Of a stretch of 64,000 nucleotides of DNA, positions 28,526-38,311 are shown piece after piece. A program made the translations under genes and the position numbers. Source of the DNA: Aestuariibius sp. HNIBRBA575 (GTDB lineage: Bacteria > Pseudomonadota > Alphaproteobacteria > Rhodobacterales > Rhodobacteraceae); contig NZ_CP162414.1 of the NCBI RefSeq assembly GCF_040932005.1, positions 25,001 through 89,000 of the forward strand, written 5' to 3'. Position 1 is the first letter of the stretch. Every line of letters starts with the position of its first letter. Under the pieces are notes generated by a model, which made no database searches, was not told the DNA's origin, and worked only from the letters and a program-made list of their open reading frames with translations.

Positions 28526-29776
28526 ATGAAACCAACTTCACATGACAAACAGTTCAAAATTGATCTGCCAAACGTTGATAGCATCCCCAAACATGACGCC
28601 TATGATGTGGTTATTATTGGCGGCGCAACCATGGGGGCCTGCACGGCTTGGTTTTTGGCGTCGAACCCGGATTTCAGCGGCAAGATCCTGATTGTAGAAA
28701 AGGATAAATCCTATCTGCAGTCGCAAACGGCGGCGTCGAACAATTGCATGCGTCAGCAATTTGCAAATCCGATCAACGTAAAAATTGGTCAGCATGCCGC
28801 CGATTTTGTGCGCAATTTCCGCGAAAATTTGGGTGGGGATCCCGCCATACCAGAGCTGACAATCCGCAACTTTGGGTATCTGTATCTTTCGGATAATCCT
28901 GACCTGACAGAGGTGTTGCAGCGGGATCAAAGCGTTCAGGCAGCAGCCGGGGCGGGGACCAAAATGGTTGCACCGGATGACATTGCCAGAGCCTATCCAT
29001 TTTATAACCTGACCGACATCGAAGCAGGTAGCCTGAACACGGTGGACGAGGGTTTTTATAACGCGCCGTTGATGGTTGAATGGTTGCTGCGCAAATCGAT
29101 CGAAAAAGGCGCTGAATTTGTAGAAAACGAAGTGCACGCGATTGGCCGCGACGGCAATAAAGTCACTAGCGTGACCTTGGCATCCGGTCAGGTGATCAAG
29201 GCCGGTGCCGTCGTGAACGCGGCCGGCACCTATGCTGGGATCGTCGCGGATATGGCGGGGCTCAAGCTCGATATTCAACCCAAACGTCGCTACACATTTA
29301 TTTTTCGCGCCAAACAGAAATTGGACCGCGATCTGCCGTTGACCATTGATCCTACAGGTGTGCATTTCCGGCAGTTTGGGGATGATTATCTGGTTGGCTG
29401 CCCGCCATTGGGGGACGATGCCACCGTTGCGCAGGACGATTTCAGCGCCGAAGAAACAATCTGGCAGGACAAGGTATATCCGATCATTTCAAATCGCATT
29501 CCGCAGTTCAAAGATGTTGAGATTGTCGATTTTTGGATGGGGCATTACGACTTTAACACGTTTGATTTCAACGTGGTGATCGGACCCCATGACGACGTTT
29601 CGAATTTCCACTTTACCAACGGGTCATCCGGTCATGGGTCGCAACAGGGACCATCCGTAGGGCGCGGTGTCGCTGAACAGATCATCTACGGTGAGTTCCG
29701 GGAAATGGATCTATCCCCGTTTCTGTATGAGCGGTTTGCCAAGGGAGAGCGGGTGATCGAACGGGCTGTGATTTGA
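28526..29776 (+). CDS. FAD-dependent oxidoreductase, DAO family
   Basis: 416 residues from ATG 28526 (AAGAGAG upstream; longer frame ignored as it overlaps the SDR). FAD motif DVVIIGGATMGACTAWFLAS, then SYLQSQTAASNNCMRQQFA, DEGFYNAPLMVEWLLRKSIEKGAEFVE, and C-terminal FHFTNGSSGHGSQQGPSVGRGVAEQII. These fit the glycine/sarcosine oxidase-like DAO superfamily (FOXRED1-like branch). Substrate not determined; together with the SDR and GcvA-type LysR it could be part of an amino-acid or amine oxidation route. Confidence 0.85.
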   Translation: MKPTSHDKQFKIDLPNVDSIPKHDAYDVVIIGGATMGACTAWFLASNPDFSGKILIVEKDKSYLQSQTAASNNCMRQQFANPINVKIGQHAADFVRNFRENLGGDPAIPELTIRNFGYLYLSDNPDLTEVLQRDQSVQAAAGAGTKMVAPDDIARAYPFYNLTDIEAGSLNTVDEGFYNAPLMVEWLLRKSIEKGAEFVENEVHAIGRDGNKVTSVTLASGQVIKAGAVVNAAGTYAGIVADMAGLKLDIQPKRRYTFIFRAKQKLDRDLPLTIDPTGVHFRQFGDDYLVGCPPLGDDATVAQDDFSAEETIWQDKVYPIISNRIPQFKDVEIVDFWMGHYDFNTFDFNVVIGPHDDVSNFHFTNGSSGHGSQQGPSVGRGVAEQIIYGEFREMDLSPFLYERFAKGERVIERAVI

Positions 29777-29779
29777 CCA

Positions 29780-29817
29780 AAATGGCACCAAAAACCCTGT
29801 GGATTTTGGTGCCATTT
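29780..29817 (+). terminator. Strong hairpin after FAD oxidoreductase gene
   Basis: AAATGGCACCAAAA (29780-29793) and TTTTGGTGCCATTT (29804-29817) are perfect 14-bp arms with a 10-nt loop, 4 nt after the stop. A- and T-rich ends allow termination on both strands. No gene is seen between it and 30004. Confidence 0.8.
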
Positions 29818-30004
29818 GCATCAATCAAAGCTTTGAAACCGGTACTTCGCATTCATCTGCTAGGCGCCAGCGCTTAGGGTCAGATGCAACGCTGACCATA
29901 GATCAAAAGGACGGTATGGGAAAAGGGCGCCCTGAGACACTGTTCCTATTAATTCAAAGGTTTATGCGAACCCAGTTTGCGACGCCTCCAATTCAACCTT
30001 TCGA

Positions 30005-31750
30005 TCATTGGGGAGAGTATCGCACCCGTTGTCGATGCCCGCGTTGTTCTGGATGGGTGATTGGTACCGCCGACAAGAGCGCTTTGGTGTAGTCATGTTT
30101 TGGCATGCTGCAAACCTGCTCGGCGTCGCCAGCTTCGACGATATCACCTTTGTACATGACCAAGACCCGATCGCAAAAATACCGCACCAGCCCAAGATCG
30201 TGGCTGATGAATACATAGCTCAGGCTAAGCTCTTTTTGCAGATCTTGCAGCAGGTCCATGATTTGGGTTCGGATGCTGACATCAAGCGCTGATGTCGCCT
30301 CGTCCGCGATAATGATCCGCGGATTGGGGGCGATGGCACGCGCAATACTGATCCGTTGCCGTTGCCCGCCTGAAAACGCATGAGGAAACCGATCAAGCGC
30401 TGAGGATGGCAGGCCCACCAGGTCCAACAGTTCCAGAATGCGTTTGCGACGATCAGCCTTTGATGTCATGCCATTCAGCAACAGGCTTTCGCCGATTATC
30501 TGTGACACATTCATACGCGGATTGAGTGACGCAAACGGATCCTGAAAAACGGTTCGCATATCGCGCCATGTGGGCTGCAACTCAGCATCATTCAGCTTCG
30601 AAATTTCGGTTTTTTGGCCGGTTCTGTCCGTGTAAATCAATTCACCTGATTGAAAATCATGTACCCGTTGAATGCATCGCGCAAGCGTGGTTTTGCCGGA
30701 TCCGCTTTCCCCGACAACACCAAGTGTTTCACCCTCGTGCAGCGTAAAATCGGCATCGTTCACAGCGACCAAGGTTGTTTTAGTCATGCCAAAAAAACCG
30801 GTTTTACCGTAGTATTCTTTGCGCAGCCCGCGTGCCTCTAGGATGGGGTCCCCGACGGGGCGGATTTTGCGTTGGGCAATCCGATCTGGCGACGCCGTTT
30901 GGGAATCGCGCGCGGATTTAAGCAGCAATTTCGTGTAGTCATGTTGTGGCTTTTCGAAAACGTTTTGCACGTCTCCGTTTTCGACCACTTTGCCGTGGCG
31001 CATAACCACGACGTGATCGGCAATTTCTGCGACCACGCCCATGTCATGGGTGATGAACAGGATTGCCATGTCATTTTGCACTTTCAATTCGTGCAAAAGA
31101 TCCAATATTTCGGCCTGAATTGTGACATCCAGCGCGGTCGTTGGTTCGTCGGCAATTAGGATTTTAGGGTTGCAGATCAGAGCCATAGCGATCATGGCCC
31201 GTTGCCGCATACCGCCAGAAAACTCAAACGGGTACTGATCGATCGCCTTTTCTGGATTTGGGATTTCAACCCGCCGCAACATTTCGATCACGCGGCCGCG
31301 CGCCTCTTTTTTGCTGAGACCTTCATGCAAAGTGAGGCTTTCGGTAATTTGGCTGCCGATCGTGTGGACGGGTGACAAAGAACTCATTGGTTCCTGGAAA
31401 ATCATGCCGATATCGCGACCACGAATGTTCCGGATGATGCCAGATCGGGCATCCAACTGGGCCAGATCAAGCGATTGCGTGCTTGGGTTCTCTGGGTCGG
31501 GATGCGCTTCATGCAGCAGAATTTCGCCGGATACGATGCGTCCGGGCTTGTCTACCAATTGCAGGATGGATCGTGACAGCACGCTTTTGCCGGACCCGCT
31601 TTCGCCGACCAAACACAGGGTTTGGCCGGGCACCAAAGAAAGCGAGACGTCATCAACGGCGGTAAAGGTTCCGTGGCGTGTTTCAAACGCTGTTACCAGG
31701 TTCTTGATTTCGAGTATCGGAGTTTGGCCGAGCCCCTTTTGATCGGTCAT
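30005..31750 (-). CDS. Peptide-family ABC transporter, fused double ATP-binding protein
   Basis: 581 residues from ATG 31750 (AGAGGA spacing 7). Two complete ATPase domains in one chain (DppD-DppF/GsiA/YejF arrangement): first Walker A GESGSGKSVLS, signature FSGGMRQR, Walker B ILIADEP; second GESGSGKTTLAR, FSGGQRQRISIARAIA, IIIADEATSALD. The second ATPase domain ends with an oligopeptide-type tail (KHDYTKALLSAVP). It follows the permease gene by 14 nt. Substrate may be peptides or oligosaccharides, as this family serves both. Confidence 0.92.
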   Translation of the reverse strand: MTDQKGLGQTPILEIKNLVTAFETRHGTFTAVDDVSLSLVPGQTLCLVGESGSGKSVLSRSILQLVDKPGRIVSGEILLHEAHPDPENPSTQSLDLAQLDARSGIIRNIRGRDIGMIFQEPMSSLSPVHTIGSQITESLTLHEGLSKKEARGRVIEMLRRVEIPNPEKAIDQYPFEFSGGMRQRAMIAMALICNPKILIADEPTTALDVTIQAEILDLLHELKVQNDMAILFITHDMGVVAEIADHVVVMRHGKVVENGDVQNVFEKPQHDYTKLLLKSARDSQTASPDRIAQRKIRPVGDPILEARGLRKEYYGKTGFFGMTKTTLVAVNDADFTLHEGETLGVVGESGSGKTTLARCIQRVHDFQSGELIYTDRTGQKTEISKLNDAELQPTWRDMRTVFQDPFASLNPRMNVSQIIGESLLLNGMTSKADRRKRILELLDLVGLPSSALDRFPHAFSGGQRQRISIARAIAPNPRIIIADEATSALDVSIRTQIMDLLQDLQKELSLSYVFISHDLGLVRYFCDRVLVMYKGDIVEAGDAEQVCSMPKHDYTKALLSAVPITHPEQRGHRQRVRYSPQ

Positions 31751-31764
31751 GGCTGTCATCCTCT

Positions 31765-32901
31765 TTACTGATCTTGTGAATAGGGGTCGGCCGCGTCACG
31801 CAGGCCATCCCCAAGGAAGTTCAGGGCAAGCACAGCGACCAGAACGAATAAACCTGGAACAAACAGCCAAGGTGCCTGAGCAATTGACCGAATGTTCTGC
31901 GCTTCTTTGAGCAGGACGCCCCAAGATATCGAGGGCGGCAAAAGCCCCAACCCTAAGAAGGATAGCGAAGTCTCTGCGAGGATCATCGCGGGGATGGCCA
32001 GAGAAACCGATGCAATAATGTGGCTGACAAGCGACGGCATGATGTGGCGGAAAACGATCCTTCGTGGCCGCGCCCCATCTAAGCGTGCGGCGGTGACGAA
32101 ATCCTCTGTCCGAAGCGCTAGGAATCGTCCTCTTACGACCCGAGCAAGTTCGGTCCAGCCAATTAGCGACAGGATCACCGTGATCGCAAAATATCGGACC
32201 AATGGATCAATGTTTGCAGGAATTGTGGCGCTCAGCCCGAGCCAGATTGGGATTGTTGGCATGGAAAGGATCAGTTCGATCGCGCGGGTTGAAAGCGAGT
32301 CAAACCAGCCCCCTAAATACCCGGCCATGCCACCAATCAACGTGCCCAAGAACAGGCTGATGGCGACCCCAACAAGCCCGATCGACATTGAAATGCGGGT
32401 GCCTGCGATGGAACGGCTCAGCATGTCGCGGCCCAAACGGTCGGCGCCAAACAGGTAGAACCGTTCGTCTGGGTTGGTTGATGTGATCAAGCGCCGCTGC
32501 ATGGGGATGAATCCGGCGAGGTGATAGGGCTCTGATTTGCCCAAGAACGAAATGTAGATTTTTTCATCCGGATTTATTTCATACGACGTGGCAAGCGTTT
32601 CAGGGTCCCGGATCAGTTTGGTGCCCAGAACGTGAGGGCGGAAACGCGTTCCATCCTCTGTTCGATCCAGGAACTGCACCATCTGAGGGGGATGAAACAC
32701 ATCGCTACGCGACGTCAGATCAGGCTCAAAGGGCTGAAAGAACTCAGCAAACAGGGCAACCACGTACAAAAAGCCTACCAAATAGAGACTGATGAGCGCC
32801 AGCTTGTGTTTCTTGAATTTCCGCCACATCAACCGCCACTGCGAAGCTTCGGCGATATCTACAGGAAGACGAGGGTCGGTATGGTCAACAGAATTTGTCA
32901 T
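31765..32901 (-). CDS. Peptide-family ABC transporter permease (DppC/YejE type)
   Basis: 378 residues; longer than DppC because of a periplasmic insertion between the first (LALISLYLVGFLYVVALFAEF) and the second membrane span. The integral domain has RISMSIGLVGVAISLFLGTLIGGMAGYLGGWFD, the EAA-like loop DFVTAARLDGARPRRIVFRHIMPSL, and FLGLGLLPPSISWGVLLKEAQNI. It ends 14 nt before the ATPase gene and starts just after the first permease's stop. Confidence 0.9.
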   Translation of the reverse strand: MTNSVDHTDPRLPVDIAEASQWRLMWRKFKKHKLALISLYLVGFLYVVALFAEFFQPFEPDLTSRSDVFHPPQMVQFLDRTEDGTRFRPHVLGTKLIRDPETLATSYEINPDEKIYISFLGKSEPYHLAGFIPMQRRLITSTNPDERFYLFGADRLGRDMLSRSIAGTRISMSIGLVGVAISLFLGTLIGGMAGYLGGWFDSLSTRAIELILSMPTIPIWLGLSATIPANIDPLVRYFAITVILSLIGWTELARVVRGRFLALRTEDFVTAARLDGARPRRIVFRHIMPSLVSHIIASVSLAIPAMILAETSLSFLGLGLLPPSISWGVLLKEAQNIRSIAQAPWLFVPGLFVLVAVLALNFLGDGLRDAADPYSQDQ

Positions 32902-32902
32902 G

Positions 32903-33886
32903 TTAGCGGTACCGAATGCGAGGGTCGATCATGGCCAGAACAATGTCTGACACGATCATCCCGATGATGGACATGACGCTGAGAAGCAAAATGAAGGCAC
33001 CGGCTAAATACATATCCTGTGTCAACAAAGCGTCGAGCATGAGAGGATCAACCGTTGGCAGCGACAATACGACCGCCACCACAGTTGAGCCTGAGATAAT
33101 CTGCGGAAACACCCATGCGATCGTTGACGCAAAGGGGTTCAGGGCGATGCGGACGGGGTATTTGAGGATGGTCTTGAATTCGCTCAGGCCTTTGGCGCGC
33201 GCAGTGGTCACATAGGGTTTATGCAATTCATCCAACAAGTTGGCGCGCATAATACGGATAAGGCTGGCAGTAGCCGATGTCCCAATGATCACCACCGGAA
33301 TAATCAAGTGTTTGACCAAATCTACGAACTTGGCCCAAGACCATTCGGCATTCACATATTCCGCCGAAAATAACCCGGTCACATTGGTTCCAAAATGAAC
33401 AACACCGACATACATCAAGATCAACGCGACCAAGAAATTTGGCGTCGCCAGACCAATGAACCCAATGATGCTAACGCAATAATCACCCCAACTGTATTGT
33501 CGGACGGCCGAATAAATTCCTATGGGTAATGCTAAGGCCCAGGTGAATAATAGCGTCGACGTGGCGAGTATCACCGATAAGATCATGCGATCTCCGATCA
33601 ACTCGGATACGGGTTGCTGCCATTGAAACGAGAGCCCAAAATCGCCTCTCGATATCCCCTTTATCCACTTCCAATATTGCGTGAGCATCGGTTCATCGAG
33701 CCCAAACCGATCACGTAGCGACCGCAGCCGCGCTTCGTCAACCTGACGGCCGTCAGCCTCAAGTTTTGCAGCATAACTTTCAACATAATCGCCCGGGGGC
33801 GTTTGAATAATGGTGAATGCAAGGAACGAGGCGGCGAACAAGAACGGTATCGACCAGCCAAGGCGACGCAGGATATAGACGAACAT
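32903..33886 (-). CDS. Peptide-family ABC transporter permease (DppB/YejB type)
   Basis: 327 residues from ATG 33886, which has AGGGAGG 7 nt upstream, giving the family-typical start MFVYILRRLGWSIPFLFAASFLAF. Other motifs: YSWGDYCVSIIGFIGLATPNFLVALILMYVG and the coupling loop PYVTTARAKGLSEFKTILKYPVRIALNPF. First gene of the minus-strand operon, divergent from the binding-protein gene. The longer frame to 33913 is not used. Confidence 0.9.
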   Translation of the reverse strand: MFVYILRRLGWSIPFLFAASFLAFTIIQTPPGDYVESYAAKLEADGRQVDEARLRSLRDRFGLDEPMLTQYWKWIKGISRGDFGLSFQWQQPVSELIGDRMILSVILATSTLLFTWALALPIGIYSAVRQYSWGDYCVSIIGFIGLATPNFLVALILMYVGVVHFGTNVTGLFSAEYVNAEWSWAKFVDLVKHLIIPVVIIGTSATASLIRIMRANLLDELHKPYVTTARAKGLSEFKTILKYPVRIALNPFASTIAWVFPQIISGSTVVAVVLSLPTVDPLMLDALLTQDMYLAGAFILLLSVMSIIGMIVSDIVLAMIDPRIRYR

Positions 33887-34047
33887 TTTTTTCCTCCCTG
33901 AAGTTGCGCGCAATCACATCCTCAATGCGGCAACTCGATTATCCAGCGCGGCAGATTTGGTTTTTAGAGTATAAAAAAACTTTTGCTGCTGATTTCTAGC
34001 ACTGAACACCTGTATGTTTACTCAGAAAAAAATGAATGTCGACGTTC

Positions 34048-34079
34048 TTTTTGCATTTTAGTATTGAAAAATGCAAAAA
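34048..34079. promoter_or_regulatory. Inverted repeat in the divergent promoter of the ABC importer
   Basis: TTTTTGCATTTT (34048-34059) and AAAATGCAAAAA (34068-34079) are perfect 12-bp arms with an 8-nt loop. TGCAA-AAA-TTGCA at 34072-34084 overlaps the right arm, and TTGCGCGCAA is at 33904-33913. They lie in the 318-bp region between the permease operon and the binding-protein gene and could be operators or an attenuator; no local regulator gene is present, so the factor is unknown. Confidence 0.5.
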
Positions 34080-34204
34080 TTGCACCCAGTCTAATATGGA
34101 GACGGGTGAGTCGAAACTGCGTGGCCAGCGATCCCGAGGACGATGCAGCTGGTTCTGCGCACAGATTGGCCCGCCGATCTGGGAAGTTCATTTGGAGGAA
34201 ATCG

Positions 34205-36115
34205 ATGACCTATGATTTTAGACGCGGATTAATTATGACCGCAGTCTCGGTGTTAACCGCGACGGGCGCGTTGGCGCAGGCGACCGGGGAGGCGCCCGAG
34301 CTGGCAGAATTGGTTGCTCAAGGCGCGCTGCCTCCGGTTGAAGATCGTGCATCTCTGCAGCCGGAAGTCATCAATTACGGCGAAGTCGGAACCTATGGAG
34401 GTAAGATCCGATTTGGGATGCGTGGTGTATCGGATGAAGGCACATTGCGCCAAGCGGTTGGCACAAACGGGCTGGTGCGGTGGCACCATAACCTATCGGA
34501 TCTGGTTCCAAACGTCATTCGTGAATATTCAGTATCCGAAGATGCGCGCGAATTCACATTCAACATGCGCGAAGGCATGAAATGGTCTGACGGTCACGAT
34601 TTCACCACCGAAGATATCGCTTTTAGTATCAACGATCTCTTGCTTAATCCTGAATGGGAAGAAATTTCGACCCGCTACAAATCAGGTGGCGAACCGTTAA
34701 GCCTAGAAGTGGTTGATGAATATACGTTTATTATTCGTTTTGAGCATCCAAATGGTGGCTTTCTAGGCCAAATGGCGCGCGAAGAAGGGGCCCGACTGAA
34801 CCATTATTCGGCGCATTATTGCAGCCAGTTCCACCCGGATTACAATGACGATTTGGATGCGCTTCTTGCCGAAGAAGACGTCGAAAGTTGGCAAGACCTG
34901 ATGTACCGGAAATGTGGCGATGTGCGCGACGAAGTTCGGTGGATCAATACAGAACGTCCGGTTCTGGACCCTTGGGTTCTGGCCACACCATTGCGGGGCG
35001 GTACAACCACAGTCCTGTTCGAGCGCAACCCCTATTTCTGGCAGGTTGACGAAGCAGGAAACCAGTTGCCCTATATCGGCGACATGGAAGCGACCATCTA
35101 TCAGGATGCCGAAGCCATGTTGATTGCTGCGATTTCTGGCGACTTCGACTTTCAGTATCGTCGCATCGATGCCCCAGGCAACCGGCCCGTTCTGGCAGAG
35201 AACCGCGAAGCGGGTGACTATCAGCTATATGAAGTGACTGCCGCTGGTGGGAGCTATAACTGGATTCAGCCGAACCTGAACCACAAGGATCCCGTAATCC
35301 ACGCATTGTTTAATGAACGTGACTTCCGGATTGCGCTGTCCATTGGCACGGATCGTCAAGAGGTCATTGATACGGCACTTCTTGGTGTTGGCATTCCTTG
35401 GCAAACAGGTCCATTCGAAGACAGCCCTCTTCACCATGAAAAGATTTCGACCCAGCATTTGGAATATGATCCGGACCGAGCAAACGAGCTTCTTGACGGA
35501 TTGGGCCTAACAGAGCGTGACGACAATGGTATTCGCCTGTTGTCGGATGGCCGTCCTGCTGAATTCTTGATCGATATTCGAAACGGCCACCCCCATATCA
35601 TCGACATGATGACGATCGTAAAACCGCAATGGGAAGAGGTTTTAGGCATTCAGATCAACCTCAACGTTGTTGATCGTTCTGTTCACCGTCAGCGGTCCCG
35701 TCAGGGTGATCATGACATGACGGCCGATAGCGGGAACGCGACCTGGTTGCCCGGACAACTTCCGTCTGCACTTCTGCCGATCGATAGCAGCTCGCGTCAC
35801 GCACCTTTGTGGACTGCATGGTACGAAACCGACGGTCAGGACGGAATCGAGCCGCCCGAGCACGTCATGGAACGCTACCGCATTTGGGAAACGATCTATG
35901 CGACCGCAGATCCAGAAGAGCAAATCCGCCGTTACCATCAATTGGCTGACATTGCAGCGGAACAGTTCGAGGCATTCGGCATTGCACAGAACGCATCGAC
36001 ATATGGTGTGCGAAAGAATGATCTGATGAATGTCATGGAAGGCATGAAGAGCACAGGGCAGTTCCCGAGCCCGGCCAATGTTTTCATGCCTCAAGCGTGG
36101 TTCTGGGCCGAGTAA
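34205..36115 (+). CDS. ABC transporter substrate-binding protein, family 5
   Basis: 636 residues from ATG 34205 (GGAGGAA 5 nt upstream); an upstream open frame to 33983 lacks a ribosome binding site. Signal peptide near GALAQA. Family-5 (SBP_bac_5) features: LSDLVPNVIREYSVSEDAREFTFNMREGMKWSDGHDFTTEDIAFSINDLL, then RDFRIALSIGTDRQEVIDTALLGVG near the middle. Periplasmic receptor for the divergent importer. The size and lack of short peptide-binding signature leave room for an oligosaccharide or peptide substrate. Confidence 0.9.
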   Translation: MTYDFRRGLIMTAVSVLTATGALAQATGEAPELAELVAQGALPPVEDRASLQPEVINYGEVGTYGGKIRFGMRGVSDEGTLRQAVGTNGLVRWHHNLSDLVPNVIREYSVSEDAREFTFNMREGMKWSDGHDFTTEDIAFSINDLLLNPEWEEISTRYKSGGEPLSLEVVDEYTFIIRFEHPNGGFLGQMAREEGARLNHYSAHYCSQFHPDYNDDLDALLAEEDVESWQDLMYRKCGDVRDEVRWINTERPVLDPWVLATPLRGGTTTVLFERNPYFWQVDEAGNQLPYIGDMEATIYQDAEAMLIAAISGDFDFQYRRIDAPGNRPVLAENREAGDYQLYEVTAAGGSYNWIQPNLNHKDPVIHALFNERDFRIALSIGTDRQEVIDTALLGVGIPWQTGPFEDSPLHHEKISTQHLEYDPDRANELLDGLGLTERDDNGIRLLSDGRPAEFLIDIRNGHPHIIDMMTIVKPQWEEVLGIQINLNVVDRSVHRQRSRQGDHDMTADSGNATWLPGQLPSALLPIDSSSRHAPLWTAWYETDGQDGIEPPEHVMERYRIWETIYATADPEEQIRRYHQLADIAAEQFEAFGIAQNASTYGVRKNDLMNVMEGMKSTGQFPSPANVFMPQAWFWAE

Positions 36116-36133
36116 AGGCGTTTGGACCTAACC

Positions 36134-36160
36134 GGGGGCGCGCGTATACCGCGCGACCCC
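36134..36160 (+). terminator. Hairpin after the binding-protein gene
   Basis: GGGG-CGCGCG (36134-36143 region) pairs with CGCGCG-ACCCC (36150-36160) with one mismatch; GC-rich, 18 nt after the stop, followed by ATTTG. Reads as a terminator for the binding-protein transcript. Confidence 0.5.
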
Positions 36161-36201
36161 ATTTGTGACCATCCGGTCGGAACTGTTTATCAAGCGAGCA
36201 A

Positions 36202-37170
36202 ATGATGATCTATTACGCCGTTCTGACAATTGTTGGGCTTGGGCTTCTTGTTTTTTCTGCGGACAAACTCGTCGACAAGAGTGTCGAGATTGCCGAGAAA
36301 TTTGGATTATCCCCAATAGTTGTCGGGCTGACCGTTGTTGCATTCGGGACGTCGTTCCCTGAATTGGTATTTACAACAGGTGCAAGTTTAAACGGCAGCG
36401 GTGGATTGGCGATTGGCAACATAATCGGCAGCAACATTACCAATTCATTACTCATTCTCGGCATTGCGGCGATGATTGGTCCTCTTAACATCACGCAAGC
36501 ATTAATCTGGCGTGATGGATCAGTCTGGGCGATATCAACCATCGTTTTCGTCGTGCTTATCTACACTCAAAGCTATCTTGGTGCCTTAAGTGGTGCGCTG
36601 CTTTTGTTTACATTGGTTGGATATCTCTACCTGCTCGTCAAAAACGATATTCTCGCAGAAACATCCGATGGGTCTGACGATCTGGAAACAGACGCCGAAG
36701 AGGCCGGGCAGCTGCGGCAAAACGAGCACCTGAAAACTGCAGGAATTATATTGCTGGCTTTGATCGGCATAGCACTGGGGTCAGAAGTTTCCATTTATGG
36801 CGCGGTTGGGCTTGCAGAGTTTCTCGGCGTTAGCGAAGCCGTTATTGGCCTATCGATTATTGCGCTGGGCACCAGTTTGCCAGAGTTGGCGACGGTTCTT
36901 GTTTGTATGCGACGCAATCAAGGTGGAATGCTGGTTGGGAACATTATCGGATCCAATATTTTCAACATCCTTGCATGTATCGGAGTCCCAGCGTTGTTCG
37001 TTGGCATCGCAGTGCCGTCCGAGCTTCTGACATTCTCTGTACCGCTCCTCTTAGCTGTCAGTGCTGCAACATTGTTGATGCTTAGAACGGATTGGACACT
37101 TTCACGCCGAGAAGGGGCTGCTTGCTTATGTGGGTACGGGTTATACGTTACAGCACTGGCTTTGCTGTAG
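36202..37170 (+). CDS. Ca2+/Na+ antiporter-family membrane protein (CaCA, YrbG-like)
   Basis: 322 residues with two homologous halves of about five spans. Alpha-repeat motifs VVGLTVVAFGTSFPELVFTTGASLNGSGGLAIGNIIGSNITNSLLILG and VIGLSIIALGTSLPELATVLVCMRRNQGGMLVGNIIGSNIFNILACIG have the G-T-S-x-P-E and G-N-x-x-G-S-N signatures, with the acidic residues in each needed for Ca2+/Na+ exchange. A central charged linker (about 150-175) separates the halves. Starts 42 nt after a terminator-like hairpin, so likely its own transcript. Confidence 0.92.
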   Translation: MMIYYAVLTIVGLGLLVFSADKLVDKSVEIAEKFGLSPIVVGLTVVAFGTSFPELVFTTGASLNGSGGLAIGNIIGSNITNSLLILGIAAMIGPLNITQALIWRDGSVWAISTIVFVVLIYTQSYLGALSGALLLFTLVGYLYLLVKNDILAETSDGSDDLETDAEEAGQLRQNEHLKTAGIILLALIGIALGSEVSIYGAVGLAEFLGVSEAVIGLSIIALGTSLPELATVLVCMRRNQGGMLVGNIIGSNIFNILACIGVPALFVGIAVPSELLTFSVPLLLAVSAATLLMLRTDWTLSRREGAACLCGYGLYVTALALL

Positions 37171-37277
37171 TGATCAATGCCCGTTCATTGATGTCTTAAA
37201 TGATAAAATGTGCTGGACCTGTCCCGATTCATACTAAAAGGCGTGACTGACAGATACAGAAGACGCCCAAAACTATC

Positions 37278-38186
37278 TTAGGGTTGCTGCGCAGCTCTGA
37301 ATGCCCGTGGTGACAGCCCGGCTTGGGCTTCGAAAGCACGGGTAAAGGCGCTGCGGGACGCAAAACCGACCATTTCAGCGATACGTTTTACGGGCAGGTC
37401 TGTATCACGCAGCAAAACGCCAGCGCGGCGCATACGCAGCTCTCGCAATAGCTCCATCGGACCAGACCCATAGGCAGCAGCAAAGCGTTTGGCAAAGGCA
37501 GATCGGCTCATTCTTACGCTATCTGCAAGGCTCTCGACGGTGTGCGTGTCGCCCGGAGCATCCAGCATGAGCCGAAGCGCATTCCAGACCGATGGATCGG
37601 CAAGTGCGGCCATCCATTGAAATGCGGCATCCTGTGACGATAAGCGTTCACGCAACATCGCGATCATGCATTGCATTAGCAAAGCCTTGATCATCGCGCG
37701 GCTTCCCAGCCCCGGATGAGACAGTTCTTGTAACAACATTTGCAACGTTGGACGCATTCTGTGGGACGATGAAACATGTTCCACCAACGGTTCTTTGATC
37801 AGGTCTATGATGTCGGTCACACCGCGCAACCCGACGCCAATATGTGCACAAAGCGCGGTCATCTGCCCGACCTGCGTTTCGCAAGTTCCTGCCATCAAAC
37901 GTGACAGGTTCATTTCAGCAGGTTTGCAATCAGGGGCGGGGTCCCCGCCGGTTCCAAAGTTGTTTAAGCTATGTTTTTGCAATGCCGGAATGAAAACCAG
38001 CGAACCGCGCGCGACTTTCAATGGTGGGCGCGACTTGAACGTGATCTCTCCATCTCCGGATAAAATATAGTGCAGCGTCGCCGAAGCCTCCCGCCCCAGC
38101 CCAAGGCTGCAGGCTCCGTTTAATTCGCACAGAGCGAACGGATCGGTCTTTATCTCAAGCTCGTCGAAAATGTGATCATATCTCAT
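37278..38186 (-). CDS. AraC-family regulator with cupin-type N-terminal domain
   Basis: 302 residues. N-terminal cupin (AraC_binding/Cupin_6-like: LHYILSGDGEITFKSRPPLKVARGSLVFIPALQKH), C-terminal double HTH (HTVESLADSVRMSRSAFAKRFAAAYGSGPMELLRELRMRRAGVLLRDTDLPVKRIAEMVGFASRSAFTRAFEAQAG). Divergent from the Tat-exported cysteine hydrolase with a 125-bp gap; this gene is a likely regulator of that hydrolase. Confidence 0.88.
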   Translation of the reverse strand: MRYDHIFDELEIKTDPFALCELNGACSLGLGREASATLHYILSGDGEITFKSRPPLKVARGSLVFIPALQKHSLNNFGTGGDPAPDCKPAEMNLSRLMAGTCETQVGQMTALCAHIGVGLRGVTDIIDLIKEPLVEHVSSSHRMRPTLQMLLQELSHPGLGSRAMIKALLMQCMIAMLRERLSSQDAAFQWMAALADPSVWNALRLMLDAPGDTHTVESLADSVRMSRSAFAKRFAAAYGSGPMELLRELRMRRAGVLLRDTDLPVKRIAEMVGFASRSAFTRAFEAQAGLSPRAFRAAQQP

Positions 38187-38311
38187 GTCAAATCTTTAAC
38201 CGTTTTGTGGACGAAAGGGCACCCATTCTGGGTCAAAGGCACGGATCAAAGACGGAAAGGCACATAGGGGGCCATAGTTTGATGTCACACAACCACTGAA
38301 AGGAATAGATT

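Noticed and set aside
33983..34204. 74-codon N-terminal extension of the binding protein
   Set aside because: It has no ribosome binding site; ATG 34205 has GGAGGAA and gives a proper signal peptide.
37173..37192. ATCAATG/CATTGAT hairpin after the antiporter gene
   Set aside because: Short A/T-rich arms without T-run; could be chance.
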